NCBI RefSeq assembly: GCF_025821665.1
Contig: NZ_JACKSJ010000148.1
Location: 124,001-188,000, forward strand
DNA: 64,000 nt
From: [Mycobacterium] manitobense
GTDB lineage: Bacteria > Actinomycetota > Actinomycetes > Mycobacteriales > Mycobacteriaceae
Reading direction: 5' to 3'
The notes beneath the pieces are model-generated. The model saw nothing but the letters and a program-made list of their open reading frames with translations, was not told where the DNA came from and ran no database searches. A program made the position numbers and the translations under genes. Of this stretch, positions 9,005 to 16,777 are shown in pieces; the first letter of the stretch is position 1; each line of letters starts with the position of its first letter.

Positions 9005-9945
9005 ACGTCCTGACCTTGCCGCCCAGCAGTCAGCCCGACAGCTCCTGCCTCTTCTTCGGGGCAGGCAACTGGGGCCGCAATGTCATCACGGCGTTCACCG
9101 CGTGCGGCGCCACCGCGAGCGGGTTCGCGGTGAACGGGACCGCGTCGACTCTGACGTGGCTGTCCACCGCCCATCCCGGGGTGCCAGTGTCGACCGACCC
9201 CCGGCAACTGCTCGCCACCGACGATGCCCCCACCGTGGTGATCACGACGCCGAAGGAGACGCATGTCGCCCTGGCGGAGCTGGCACTCTCCGACGGCAGA
9301 CACGTGTTCGTCGAGAAACCGATGGCGCTCGATCCCGCCGACGGCCGGCGCTTGACCGCAATGGCGGAGAACCGTGGGCTGGCGCTCTTCACCGGGTTCA
9401 CCTACCTCTACCACCCGGCCGTCGAGCGGTTGCGCGCCGCCGTCGGCCCGGATGACGTTGCGGCACTGCGGTTCGCGTGGCACCGCCCGGCACTCGAAGG
9501 CCCGGTCGAGTGGGAGTTGCTCCCGCACGACGTGGCATTGGCCATCACGCTCACCGATGAGATCCCGCATGCGATCTGCGTGTCCGGCGGTGGAGACACC
9601 GCCCGATGCTGGTGGACCACGTCCCGCGGGGCCACCGTGTCGATAGAGCTGACGGGCGCAGGCCCGGGGCCGAAACGCAAGCAGCTGACGTTGACGACCG
9701 CATCGGGTGAGTCCTGGGAGTGGTCCGACCACCGGCTGCGGCAGACGCCGGACGGGAACCGGCCACCCGGTGCAGACCCGGTCGACGCACAGTTCGCACC
9801 GAACCTTCCCCTCCTCCGCGAGGTGCAGTGGTTCCTCGACCATCGCACCGACCGCCGCGCGATGCGCACCGACATGTCGCTGTCCGTCGCCGTCACCGAT
9901 CTCATCAAACGCGCGTTATCCACCCGACAGGAGCGTCCCGCATGA
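9001..9945 (+). CDS. Gfo/Idh/MocA family sugar oxidoreductase
   Basis: A 314-residue NAD(P)-dependent oxidoreductase of the Gfo/Idh/MocA superfamily. Visible features are the N-terminal dinucleotide motif GAGNWGRN and the hallmark EKP at about residues 104-106 (VFVEKPMAL). The family oxidises or reduces sugar hydroxyl/keto groups, often on nucleotide sugars. The chosen ATG (9001) overlaps the upstream stop as ATGA; the longer open frame from 8890 lies inside the acyltransferase. It overlaps the FAD oxidoreductase downstream, also by ATGA. Context suggests tailoring of a sugar for the polymer, possibly with its neighbour, but the substrate is not known. Confidence 0.85.
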   Translation: MNVLTLPPSSQPDSSCLFFGAGNWGRNVITAFTACGATASGFAVNGTASTLTWLSTAHPGVPVSTDPRQLLATDDAPTVVITTPKETHVALAELALSDGRHVFVEKPMALDPADGRRLTAMAENRGLALFTGFTYLYHPAVERLRAAVGPDDVAALRFAWHRPALEGPVEWELLPHDVALAITLTDEIPHAICVSGGGDTARCWWTTSRGATVSIELTGAGPGPKRKQLTLTTASGESWEWSDHRLRQTPDGNRPPGADPVDAQFAPNLPLLREVQWFLDHRTDRRAMRTDMSLSVAVTDLIKRALSTRQERPA

Positions 9946-11051
9946 TCTCCAAACCCATCACATTCGGCCGTGTCGCGGTCGTCGGTGCCGGCGTGTTCGG
10001 CGTGTCCGCCGCTGTGCGGTTGGCTGAAGACGGCTGGGAGGTGGACGTTTTCGAGGCGCAGCGCTCCATCATGAACGGGGCGACCGGCAACAACGTCTTT
10101 CGGCTGCACCGCGGATACCACTATCCGCGCAGCCTCGACACCGCGCTGGAGACCAAGGAGAGTGTGACCTCGTTCCTCGCGGAATACGGGGCGGCGGTCA
10201 TCGATTCCGAGCAGCACCTCTACGCGGTGAGCCGTGTCGGCAGCAGGGTCACCGGCCAGGAATTCCTCGACCACTGCACCAGGGCGGGCCTGGAGTTCGA
10301 AGTGGTGAAGTCGCCGTTGTTGCGCGAGGACACCACGGAACTCGTCATCAGGGCAACCGAGTCGCGAATGGATCCGGTGCAGCTGAAGAACATCGGGTTG
10401 CGCCGGCTGGCGGAGTCAGGCGTGCGTCTCTACGGCGGCGTCGAGGCCGGACCCGATGTGGTGGACCACTACGACTACGTGGTGCTGTGTGGCAACGCAC
10501 GCTCGAATGCGCTGATGCGAGCATGGGGCATCACACCACCCCGCCGTCAATTCGAGGTGTGCGAGGTCGCCATCATGAAGGGTGCGGCGTTGGGCGACAC
10601 CGACATCGTCGTCATGGACGGACCGTTCAACTCGCTGTCCCCATACGGCCGCCGAGAAGACCTGCACATCCTCTACGACGTCGAACACAGCGTGCATCAC
10701 CGGTCGATCTCGGAGTCCTTCGAGCCGCCCGAGGCGTATCGCGACCTGCTGACGAATCCGTGCGGAGAGCCCTCGGCGCTCACCGCTTTCGATGCGATGC
10801 GCGAGACCGCCAGCAGGTTCGTCAACGGGCTCGACGACGCCGAGTACTGCGGCTCACTGTGGAGTGTGCGTACCGTCCTGGCCGACGTCGACGCCACCGA
10901 CGCGCGCCCGACGATCGTCAACTGGGTGGCGCCGACGGTCATGACGCTGTTCTCGGGCAAGCTCGTCACCGCCGTCACCGCGGCCGACACCGTGGTCGAC
11001 GAGATGCGTTGCAAGCTGATGGAAGCGCCGCACTCCCTGGCCGCGGTCTGA
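9942..11051 (+). CDS. FAD-dependent oxidoreductase (DAO family) in EPS operon
   Basis: A 369-residue flavoprotein with the N-terminal FAD-binding fingerprint VAVVGAGVFGVSAAVRL and an acidic residue at the end of the second strand (VFEAQ). Soon after comes an unusual FRLHRGYHYPRS stretch, where DAO enzymes hold the flavin. The ATG at 9942 has a GACAGGAG ribosome site and an ATGA overlap with the upstream gene, so the two redox genes are co-translated. It is the last gene of the plus-strand operon and ends 7 bases from the convergent lyase gene. It may oxidise a sugar or amino-sugar intermediate; that is inferred only from location. Confidence 0.8.
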   Translation: MISKPITFGRVAVVGAGVFGVSAAVRLAEDGWEVDVFEAQRSIMNGATGNNVFRLHRGYHYPRSLDTALETKESVTSFLAEYGAAVIDSEQHLYAVSRVGSRVTGQEFLDHCTRAGLEFEVVKSPLLREDTTELVIRATESRMDPVQLKNIGLRRLAESGVRLYGGVEAGPDVVDHYDYVVLCGNARSNALMRAWGITPPRRQFEVCEVAIMKGAALGDTDIVVMDGPFNSLSPYGRREDLHILYDVEHSVHHRSISESFEPPEAYRDLLTNPCGEPSALTAFDAMRETASRFVNGLDDAEYCGSLWSVRTVLADVDATDARPTIVNWVAPTVMTLFSGKLVTAVTAADTVVDEMRCKLMEAPHSLAAV

Positions 11052-11058
11052 GAACTCG

Positions 11059-11883
11059 CTACGGGGCGGTCACGCGCAAGCCGTCGTGCCAGACGATCTG
11101 CGTCCCGGAGCTGCCTGCATCCCGGTACACCCCTTGTTTGAGGTAGGCGGGTCGATCGCTCAGTGTCGGGCGGCTGTGCCGGGGCACGGCCAACACCCCG
11201 TCCTGCCAGACCTCCACGAAACCGATCGCGGGGTCAGCGGAGAACTTGGCATGCAGGACGTAGTCCGTCCACACGCCGGGGCGCACCGGCCCGATCGGAC
11301 GGCGGTAGGGAATCGAGGGACCGTCACCCCCGAGTTCGAGCGTGTTCGCCTTGGACACCTGCAGGGTGAGCGGCGGCGATGAGTCGTCGCCCGGCAGCCA
11401 CTGCATGAGCACGAACCAGCTGTCGCTGCCGCCACGCGGATTCTGAAACGTCTCGTCGAATTTCACCGACAGTTCGTAGAACCGCTCATCGCCCTCGGCG
11501 ACGGCGGCACCCCTGGTCCGACCGTCGTCGGTGCGCACCTCCGCTCGCTCGCCTCCACCGAACGGTGGGACGTCGCCGTCGCGCACCTCGAAGCGAGCCG
11601 CACTCGGGTGGCCCGGCCCACCGTCGCCGACGCAGGCGCTGTACTCGCAGTACTCGCCCGGCGGCTCGTTCCAGTCACGGACATGAAGTGTGGCCCACTG
11701 GCTGAGGTCACCGGTGTCGTAATCGCCGGTGAACACCACACGAGACCCCGCGGGCACCAGGCATGCGTCGGCGGCGTCGCGGGGAGTCGCGCACAGCGGC
11801 GACGCAGGGGCCGGCGGCGCCGCGCAGCCGGCAGCGAGCCAGGAAAAGCAGATGACGGCTGAAACGATGGCCGCGCTACGCAT
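11059..11883 (-). CDS. lipoprotein polysaccharide lyase (heparin-lyase-like), copy 2
   Basis: A 274-residue predicted lipoprotein. The ATG at 11883 gives a signal peptide with lipobox LAAGC. The mature part resembles the jelly-roll polysaccharide-lyase domain (Pfam Polysacc_lyase, PF14099): RFEVRDGDVPPFGGGERAEV, FDETFQNPRGG, WFVLMQW, VWTDYVLHAKFS and VEVWQDG. Such enzymes cleave uronic-acid polymers by beta-elimination outside the cell. It is a tandem duplicate of the upstream gene, with one base between stop and start. It is the last gene of the minus-strand EPS operon. With UDP-GlcA made in this locus, a role in trimming or releasing the polymer is plausible but inferred. A non-catalytic binding role is possible. 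Confidence 0.75.
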   Translation of the reverse strand: MRSAAIVSAVICFSWLAAGCAAPPAPASPLCATPRDAADACLVPAGSRVVFTGDYDTGDLSQWATLHVRDWNEPPGEYCEYSACVGDGGPGHPSAARFEVRDGDVPPFGGGERAEVRTDDGRTRGAAVAEGDERFYELSVKFDETFQNPRGGSDSWFVLMQWLPGDDSSPPLTLQVSKANTLELGGDGPSIPYRRPIGPVRPGVWTDYVLHAKFSADPAIGFVEVWQDGVLAVPRHSRPTLSDRPAYLKQGVYRDAGSSGTQIVWHDGLRVTAP

Positions 11884-11884
11884 G

Positions 11885-12652
11885 TCAGGGCGCCGTGACG
11901 CGGAGGCCGTCGTGCCACACCACTTGCGTACCACCGGCATCGGCATCACGGTAAATGCCCTGCTTCAGGTAACTGCTCTCGGTGGTCATCGTCGGCCGGT
12001 TGTACCTCGGGAGCACCAGCAGGCCGTCGGCCCACGCCTCGACGAATCCGACCGATGGGTTCTTCGAGAACTTCACGTGCAGTATGTAATCGACCCATTC
12101 GCCGGGCCGTACCTCACCGATCGACCGGTGGTACCTGCGGGGCACTCCGTCACCGCCGAAGTCGAGGGTGTTGCTCTCCGAAACCTGTAGCGCGAGCGCA
12201 GGGGCGCCGTAGCCGAACCACTGCATCACGATGAACCAGCCCGCGCTGGACACCCGCGGATTGCGGAAACTCTCGTCGAATTTCACCGACATCTCATACC
12301 AGCGCTCGTCACCCTCGAAGGCGTAGCCGCCGCTCGAGGGACCGTCCCCGGTGCGCACCTCCGCACGCTCTCCGCCGCCGAACGGCGGCACGTCCCCGTC
12401 CCGTACCTCGAATCGGGCGGCAGTGGAGTGTCCTTCGCCGTCGTCATGGACACATGCGCGATAGGTGCAGTAGTCGCCGGCGAACTGGCTCCAATCCTGG
12501 GTCTGCAGCGTCGCCCACTGGGTGAGGTTGCCGGTGTCATAGTCACCGACGAACACCACCCTTGATCCGACCGGCACCCGGGGCGGCTCGGTGGCGCAGC
12601 CCGCCGCCGTCGCCAGGACGGCGGCCGCCAGCGCGGCGGAGCGAAATCGCAT
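11885..12652 (-). CDS. lipoprotein polysaccharide lyase (heparin-lyase-like), copy 1
   Basis: A 255-residue predicted lipoprotein, paralogous to the next gene downstream. It has a basic start, a hydrophobic segment and lipobox TAAGC (Cys about residue 19). The mature domain carries the same landmarks: GDYDTGNLTQWATLQ, RFEVRDGDVPPFGGGERAEV, FDESFRNPR, WFIVMQW, WVDYILHVKFS, VEAWADG and YLKQGIYRD. The two copies share long identical blocks and differ mainly in loops, indicating duplication followed by divergence. Cysteines in DYCTYRACV may form a disulfide in the exported protein. It lies 1 base after the stop of the acetyltransferase gene. Function as a lyase is inferred from the fold. Confidence 0.75.
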   Translation of the reverse strand: MRFRSAALAAAVLATAAGCATEPPRVPVGSRVVFVGDYDTGNLTQWATLQTQDWSQFAGDYCTYRACVHDDGEGHSTAARFEVRDGDVPPFGGGERAEVRTGDGPSSGGYAFEGDERWYEMSVKFDESFRNPRVSSAGWFIVMQWFGYGAPALALQVSESNTLDFGGDGVPRRYHRSIGEVRPGEWVDYILHVKFSKNPSVGFVEAWADGLLVLPRYNRPTMTTESSYLKQGIYRDADAGGTQVVWHDGLRVTAP

Positions 12653-12653
12653 G

Positions 12654-13154
12654 TCACCTCGTCCGGATCACATGGGCCGGCCGGCCGGCGACCACTGCGT
12701 TGGACGGTACGTCATGTAGCACGAGGCTGCCCGCTCCGATCACGGCGCCGTACGCCACCACCACGGAACCCAGGATGATCGTGCCGTTGCCGACCAGATT
12801 GTCGCCCTCCAGGACGATGTGCGTGCCCGGCATGCCGCCGCCGGGGTAGATCGGCGTCCCGGCGGGGGGAATCACATGGTCATCGCCGATGAAACACACC
12901 CGGCTGGAGATCAACACGCCGGACCCGATGGTGACATCCACCTCACAGAGCAGATCGCGCCCGATCCGGACATCGTCACCGACCCGGAAGAAGTTCGGGC
13001 TCAGAACATGTGCTCCGCCGCCGATCGAGAAGTTCTTTCCGACACGGACTTTCCTGCCGCTCATCACATGCATGCGGAGCAGGCGACCCTTGCGCACAGC
13101 CGTGCGGAGCGGCACCAGACGGGGTGAGATGGCCCGCTCGGCGGACGTCGTCAA
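12654..13154 (-). CDS. left-handed beta-helix acyltransferase (hexapeptide repeat)
   Basis: A 166-residue cytosolic acyltransferase of the hexapeptide-repeat type. Imperfect hexads are visible (IGGGAHVLSPNF, VRIGRDLLCEVDVTIGSGVLI, LVGNGTIILGSVVVAYGAVIGAGSLV), ending in the typical VPSNAVVAGRPAHVIR. Enzymes of this shape use acetyl-CoA and act on sugars or nucleotide sugars in EPS pathways. The TTG at 13154 is chosen because it gives a TTGA overlap with the glycosyltransferase stop; the ATG at 13238 would overlap by 88 bases. The ribosome site is weak, so the start is uncertain. Confidence 0.8.
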   Translation of the reverse strand: MTTSAERAISPRLVPLRTAVRKGRLLRMHVMSGRKVRVGKNFSIGGGAHVLSPNFFRVGDDVRIGRDLLCEVDVTIGSGVLISSRVCFIGDDHVIPPAGTPIYPGGGMPGTHIVLEGDNLVGNGTIILGSVVVAYGAVIGAGSLVLHDVPSNAVVAGRPAHVIRTR

Positions 13155-14287
13155 CCGCGCCTCGCCAGCGCGAGGAACGGTTCGACCATCCGGTCGGCCG
13201 AATACTTCGACCGCGCGAGCCGGGCCATCTGCGCGCAATCGAACGACCAGGGCTCGCGGTAGAGCGACCTGATGGCCTCGCAGCAGCCTGCCACGTCGTC
13301 GGTCTCGAACACGATGCTGTTGCTCGCATCGAGAGCCTCGATCTCGGGCGCGTGCGGATCATCGCGCGGATACAGTACGGGCACACCGAAGTACAGCGCC
13401 TGCGTGGCATTCAAACCGATGTATCCGGGGGCGAGAAGTCCACGGCAGCGCTGAAAGATCGGTGCCAACTGGTCGAGGTCGCTGACCCAGCCGTAGCACC
13501 GGACCTGCGCATCCAGGCCCGATTGCGCCACGCGATCGGCGATCGCACACTCCATCGGCCCCGACCCCACGATGTGCAGGACGGTGTCCGCGGGCAAGGC
13601 GGCACGGGCACGCTCGAACGCCTCGAGGCCCAGCAGCGGCTTCTTGTCGGGGACCAGGCGGCCGATCATCACCAGATCGGGACGGTCGGCCAACTCGCCC
13701 ACCTCGAATTGCGACATCTGCTCGATCGAGTACAGCGAATTGCGCGCGGGCATCACGTTCTTCCGCGGGAACAGGGCCTGCAGCTCCGCGGCCTCCGTCT
13801 CCGTATACGTGATCAGCTCCGAGCACAGGCTCTCCATCACCCGGCGAATGCGGTTGTGTTCCGGTCGAGGTCCGCGCCGTGAGTGCGCATGCCCCCACGC
13901 GGCAGTGCCGCGCAGGGTGAGCAGCCGGCCGATCAACAGCAGCCACGAGGTCAGATTGCGCGGGTTGATCTCGATCACCAGGTTCCTGGCGAGGAATCCC
14001 CGCAGCAGGCAGCCGTGCTGCCACACCGCCCGGCGCCCGGCCAGGTAGCGGTTGCGCCCGGTGCGGGTCACGATGGGCGATGCGACATCGGTGACGACTC
14101 CGTCGCCGAATTGCGCGTCGCCGACCAGGAGCAGGATGTCCTCACCGGACAGTTCGAGCGCGCGCACGAACTCCTGGCGGTACGACGGCATCGCCAGTTG
14201 CGTCACGACCAGATCGCGTCGGCGCCGCACAGGAGTGTGCGCGCGGACCCGGTCGCCGGTCACCGAACGAATCGTGTCACTGGTCAT
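13151..14287 (-). CDS. GT4-family glycosyltransferase
   Basis: A 378-residue glycosyltransferase of GT-B fold. The C-terminal half has the GT4 pattern: DLVMIGRLVPDKKPLLGLEAF (start of the nucleotide-sugar domain), VLHIVGSGPMECAI, CYGWVSDLDQLAPIF, and GYIGLNATQALYFGVPVLYP where other GT4 enzymes have their E-x7-E element; here the first Glu is not evident. It probably adds one sugar to the polyprenyl-linked repeat on the cytoplasmic face. The ATG is preceded by GGAGG. It sits 16 bases after the flippase gene and overlaps the acetyltransferase start. Confidence 0.85.
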   Translation of the reverse strand: MTSDTIRSVTGDRVRAHTPVRRRRDLVVTQLAMPSYRQEFVRALELSGEDILLLVGDAQFGDGVVTDVASPIVTRTGRNRYLAGRRAVWQHGCLLRGFLARNLVIEINPRNLTSWLLLIGRLLTLRGTAAWGHAHSRRGPRPEHNRIRRVMESLCSELITYTETEAAELQALFPRKNVMPARNSLYSIEQMSQFEVGELADRPDLVMIGRLVPDKKPLLGLEAFERARAALPADTVLHIVGSGPMECAIADRVAQSGLDAQVRCYGWVSDLDQLAPIFQRCRGLLAPGYIGLNATQALYFGVPVLYPRDDPHAPEIEALDASNSIVFETDDVAGCCEAIRSLYREPWSFDCAQMARLARSKYSADRMVEPFLALARRG

Positions 14288-14303
14288 CGGTCGTTGTCCT
14301 CCA

Positions 14304-15503
14304 TCAGTGAGCGAGAACCGTTGTCGGTGCTTGCTGCCGCTTCAGCCGGTAGGCACCGGCCATCAGGACGAACTGCAGCGCGTAACCCACCGCCACGGCC
14401 CACGCGGCGCCGATCCCGCCGTGTATAGAGCCGAGTACCGCGATCAGCACCAGCGTGGTCAGCGCGCTGGTCCACACCGCGGCCGCCACCCGGGAGGCGC
14501 GATCGACGGCGTGCAGTCCGCTGGCGAACGCCGACGACATGGCGGCGAACACCAGGCTGCCGATCACGATCTGCACCACAGGCACGCTGGCGCTGTACTC
14601 GTCGCCGAGCAGTAGTGGGATCCAGTGGTTCGCCGTCATCGCCAACGGTGTGAACACCGCACCGGTGACGAGTCCCAGCACCGCGACCGCCCGGAGCGTC
14701 AGTGTCTCCTTTGTGGTCGCGAGGCGGGCCAGCAGCAGCTGTGTGTAGGTGCCGGGAACCAGGAGCAGGGCCGGCACCAAACGGGTGGCCGGCGCGAAGA
14801 TGCCGGCGACGGCGGTGCCGGCCGCGAAGGACAGCACGGCGACGTCGATCTGTCGGACTCCCTGACCCGCGATGGCAGCCCAGAACGGCCGGAGCATCCG
14901 CCAGGTGGTTCCGTCGGGACGCGCCTCCCTCTGACCGGCCGCCGTCTCGTCGGCGACTTGCCGGCCGAGGTACAGGTTCGCGACTCCGGCGGTGATCAGC
15001 ATGGAGAACGAGAACGCCCACACGAGATTTGCGGTCGAGGCGAACAGCAGAACCGCCAGCAGGGTGGGCAGCCTGCGCAGCAGGAACGCCGCGCCGACGG
15101 GGACCTGCTGGTTCCTCGACATGAGGTAGGCGCTGCTGACCTCCAGTTGGCGCTCGAGTGGCACCCACAGGCACAGCGGTAGGCATGCGACGAGCACGGC
15201 GGACCCGGTTGCGATGGCGAACGCCACGAGCACCGGAACCGAGATGAGCATGGTGGCCGCGGAGAGCATGCGCCCGGCGCGAAGGATCTTGATGATCGTC
15301 GTGGGGTCGTCGTGATGCCGGCCCACCGCGTAGGTGGCGCCACCGTCGGAGATCAGGTTGAGCGCCATGAGTGCGCCCAGCACCGCGGCGAATTCGGCGA
15401 AGTCGGACGGCCCGAGGCTCCTGGCGAGCACCAGCAGACTCAGCGCCTGCGCGGCCGTGGACGTGATGCGCGCGCCGCCGACCAGGCCCAGGGCCCTCAA
15501 CAT
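14304..15503 (-). CDS. polysaccharide flippase (Wzx/MATE-like)
   Basis: About 399 residues with some 12 predicted membrane segments spread evenly along the chain, and a start resembling Wzx proteins (GARITSTAAQALSLLVLARSLGPSDFAEFAA). The family moves polyprenyl-diphosphate-linked oligosaccharide repeats across the cytoplasmic membrane. The ATG at 15503 overlaps the upstream polymerase gene by 7 bases. An in-frame GTG at 15539 would add 12 residues and overlap by 43 bases, and neither has a clear ribosome site. Its place between a glycosyltransferase and an O-antigen-ligase-like gene supports the role. Wzx proteins are poorly conserved, so the call rests on topology and context. Confidence 0.82.
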   Translation of the reverse strand: MLRALGLVGGARITSTAAQALSLLVLARSLGPSDFAEFAAVLGALMALNLISDGGATYAVGRHHDDPTTIIKILRAGRMLSAATMLISVPVLVAFAIATGSAVLVACLPLCLWVPLERQLEVSSAYLMSRNQQVPVGAAFLLRRLPTLLAVLLFASTANLVWAFSFSMLITAGVANLYLGRQVADETAAGQREARPDGTTWRMLRPFWAAIAGQGVRQIDVAVLSFAAGTAVAGIFAPATRLVPALLLVPGTYTQLLLARLATTKETLTLRAVAVLGLVTGAVFTPLAMTANHWIPLLLGDEYSASVPVVQIVIGSLVFAAMSSAFASGLHAVDRASRVAAAVWTSALTTLVLIAVLGSIHGGIGAAWAVAVGYALQFVLMAGAYRLKRQQAPTTVLAH

Positions 15504-16777
15504 CGTCGTGCGCCGGCCGACGTTGACTTGGTACGCCACTGCCAGACCAGGAAGATCATGAACGCCACGGGAATCCAGTAGTACCGGTTGTAGATTCCCG
15601 GCGCCGTCTGCGCGAAGGCCAGTGCCGCCACGAACGCGGTGGCGACGACGCCGTGCAGGACGTTCCTCGGGTCGCGGCGCAGACAGTAGCGCGCGGCGAG
15701 TCCAGTCGCTATCACGACGCCCAGGAAGGCGAGCACACCACCGGCGGTCCAGGTCCCCAGGAAGTTGTTGTGCACGGTGAAGCGCTTCATCAGGACGTTG
15801 TCGTCGATCAGCATGCCGTTGCCGATGATGGGTGACTCGCGGATCTCGTCCATCGCACGACGAGCCAATTCCATTCGCGTTCCCGCGGTGTCGTATTCGG
15901 CCTTGGTGGTGGTGAAGCCGGTGGTCCGCAGCAACCGTTCGATCGGGTTGAGGGCGCCGAGGCCCTCCAGCTGGCTGAGTACGAACACGATGATCACCGA
16001 CCCGGCGGCGGTGACGATGGTCGCGCGACCGAGGTGGATCGCCCGTGACAGCAGCAGGAACAGGACGGCGGCGAGCATGCCGAGAATTCCGCTCACACTG
16101 CCGCTGAGGATCAAACCCGTCGTGCAGATGGCCAGGATGCCGAAAGCGAAGATGCGGAAGCGTTTCGTCACTCCATTGCCGAACGCAGCGAGTGCCGCTG
16201 CGGCGGCCATCACACTGATGCCGGCGAGGTCGTTCTGGTGGGTGGTGATGCCGGTGAACCGCCCGTCGACAGTCACCTGACCACCCGGGATCACGTCACC
16301 GAAGAGAAGCTGGACGACGGCGCCCAACCCGCACACCGCCGCGCCGATCAGCCACCAGGCGACCGCCCGCGTCACGTGTCGCTGTTCGACGAGCAGGTTC
16401 AGCAGGATCCACGGCACGATGACGACCATGTAGACCAAGCGAGCCAGGATGCTCAGGCTGCCGACGGGATCGCTGCTGGCAGCCGAGGCCACCGCGCCGC
16501 CCACCACCAGCAGGGCGGCCGCCAGCCACAGCATCGGGGGGACCTGCCGGGGCGGACGCCGCATGGACAGCAGCGCGCAGAACCCCGCCCCCGCCATCAG
16601 GATGTCGCCGATCGGCAGCGCCAGCGGACCCCTCAGCAGCAACAGCGAGGTCAGCGCGAGCCCCGGGTAGAGCAACGCCCGGCCCAGGATGAGCAGGCCG
16701 TCGCGCTGCGGGCCGTCGGACGTCGGCGGTGAGCTCGCCGGCATCCGCTCGATGGGATCGCCGCGCTGAAGGGTCAC
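15497..16777 (-). CDS. O-antigen ligase/polymerase-like membrane protein (Wzy type)
   Basis: A 426-residue multi-spanning protein with about 11 membrane segments and one long extracytoplasmic loop near residues 270-340, which contains ARRAMDEIRESPIIGNGM and the HNNFLGTWTAGG motif typical of the O-antigen ligase/Wzy superfamily (conserved His in the large loop). An earlier TTHQNDLAG segment is also characteristic. It should polymerise repeat units or ligate the polymer outside the membrane; the two activities cannot be told apart by sequence. It starts with GTG, overlapping the upstream acyltransferase stop (GTGA). Confidence 0.85.
   Translation of the reverse strand: MTLQRGDPIERMPASSPPTSDGPQRDGLLILGRALLYPGLALTSLLLLRGPLALPIGDILMAGAGFCALLSMRRPPRQVPPMLWLAAALLVVGGAVASAASSDPVGSLSILARLVYMVVIVPWILLNLLVEQRHVTRAVAWWLIGAAVCGLGAVVQLLFGDVIPGGQVTVDGRFTGITTHQNDLAGISVMAAAAALAAFGNGVTKRFRIFAFGILAICTTGLILSGSVSGILGMLAAVLFLLLSRAIHLGRATIVTAAGSVIIVFVLSQLEGLGALNPIERLLRTTGFTTTKAEYDTAGTRMELARRAMDEIRESPIIGNGMLIDDNVLMKRFTVHNNFLGTWTAGGVLAFLGVVIATGLAARYCLRRDPRNVLHGVVATAFVAALAFAQTAPGIYNRYYWIPVAFMIFLVWQWRTKSTSAGARRC

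Noticed and set aside
11059..12652. Tandem lyase genes as a sequencing or assembly duplication
   Set aside because: The copies differ throughout in loops, signal peptides and length, so they are old paralogues rather than an artefact.
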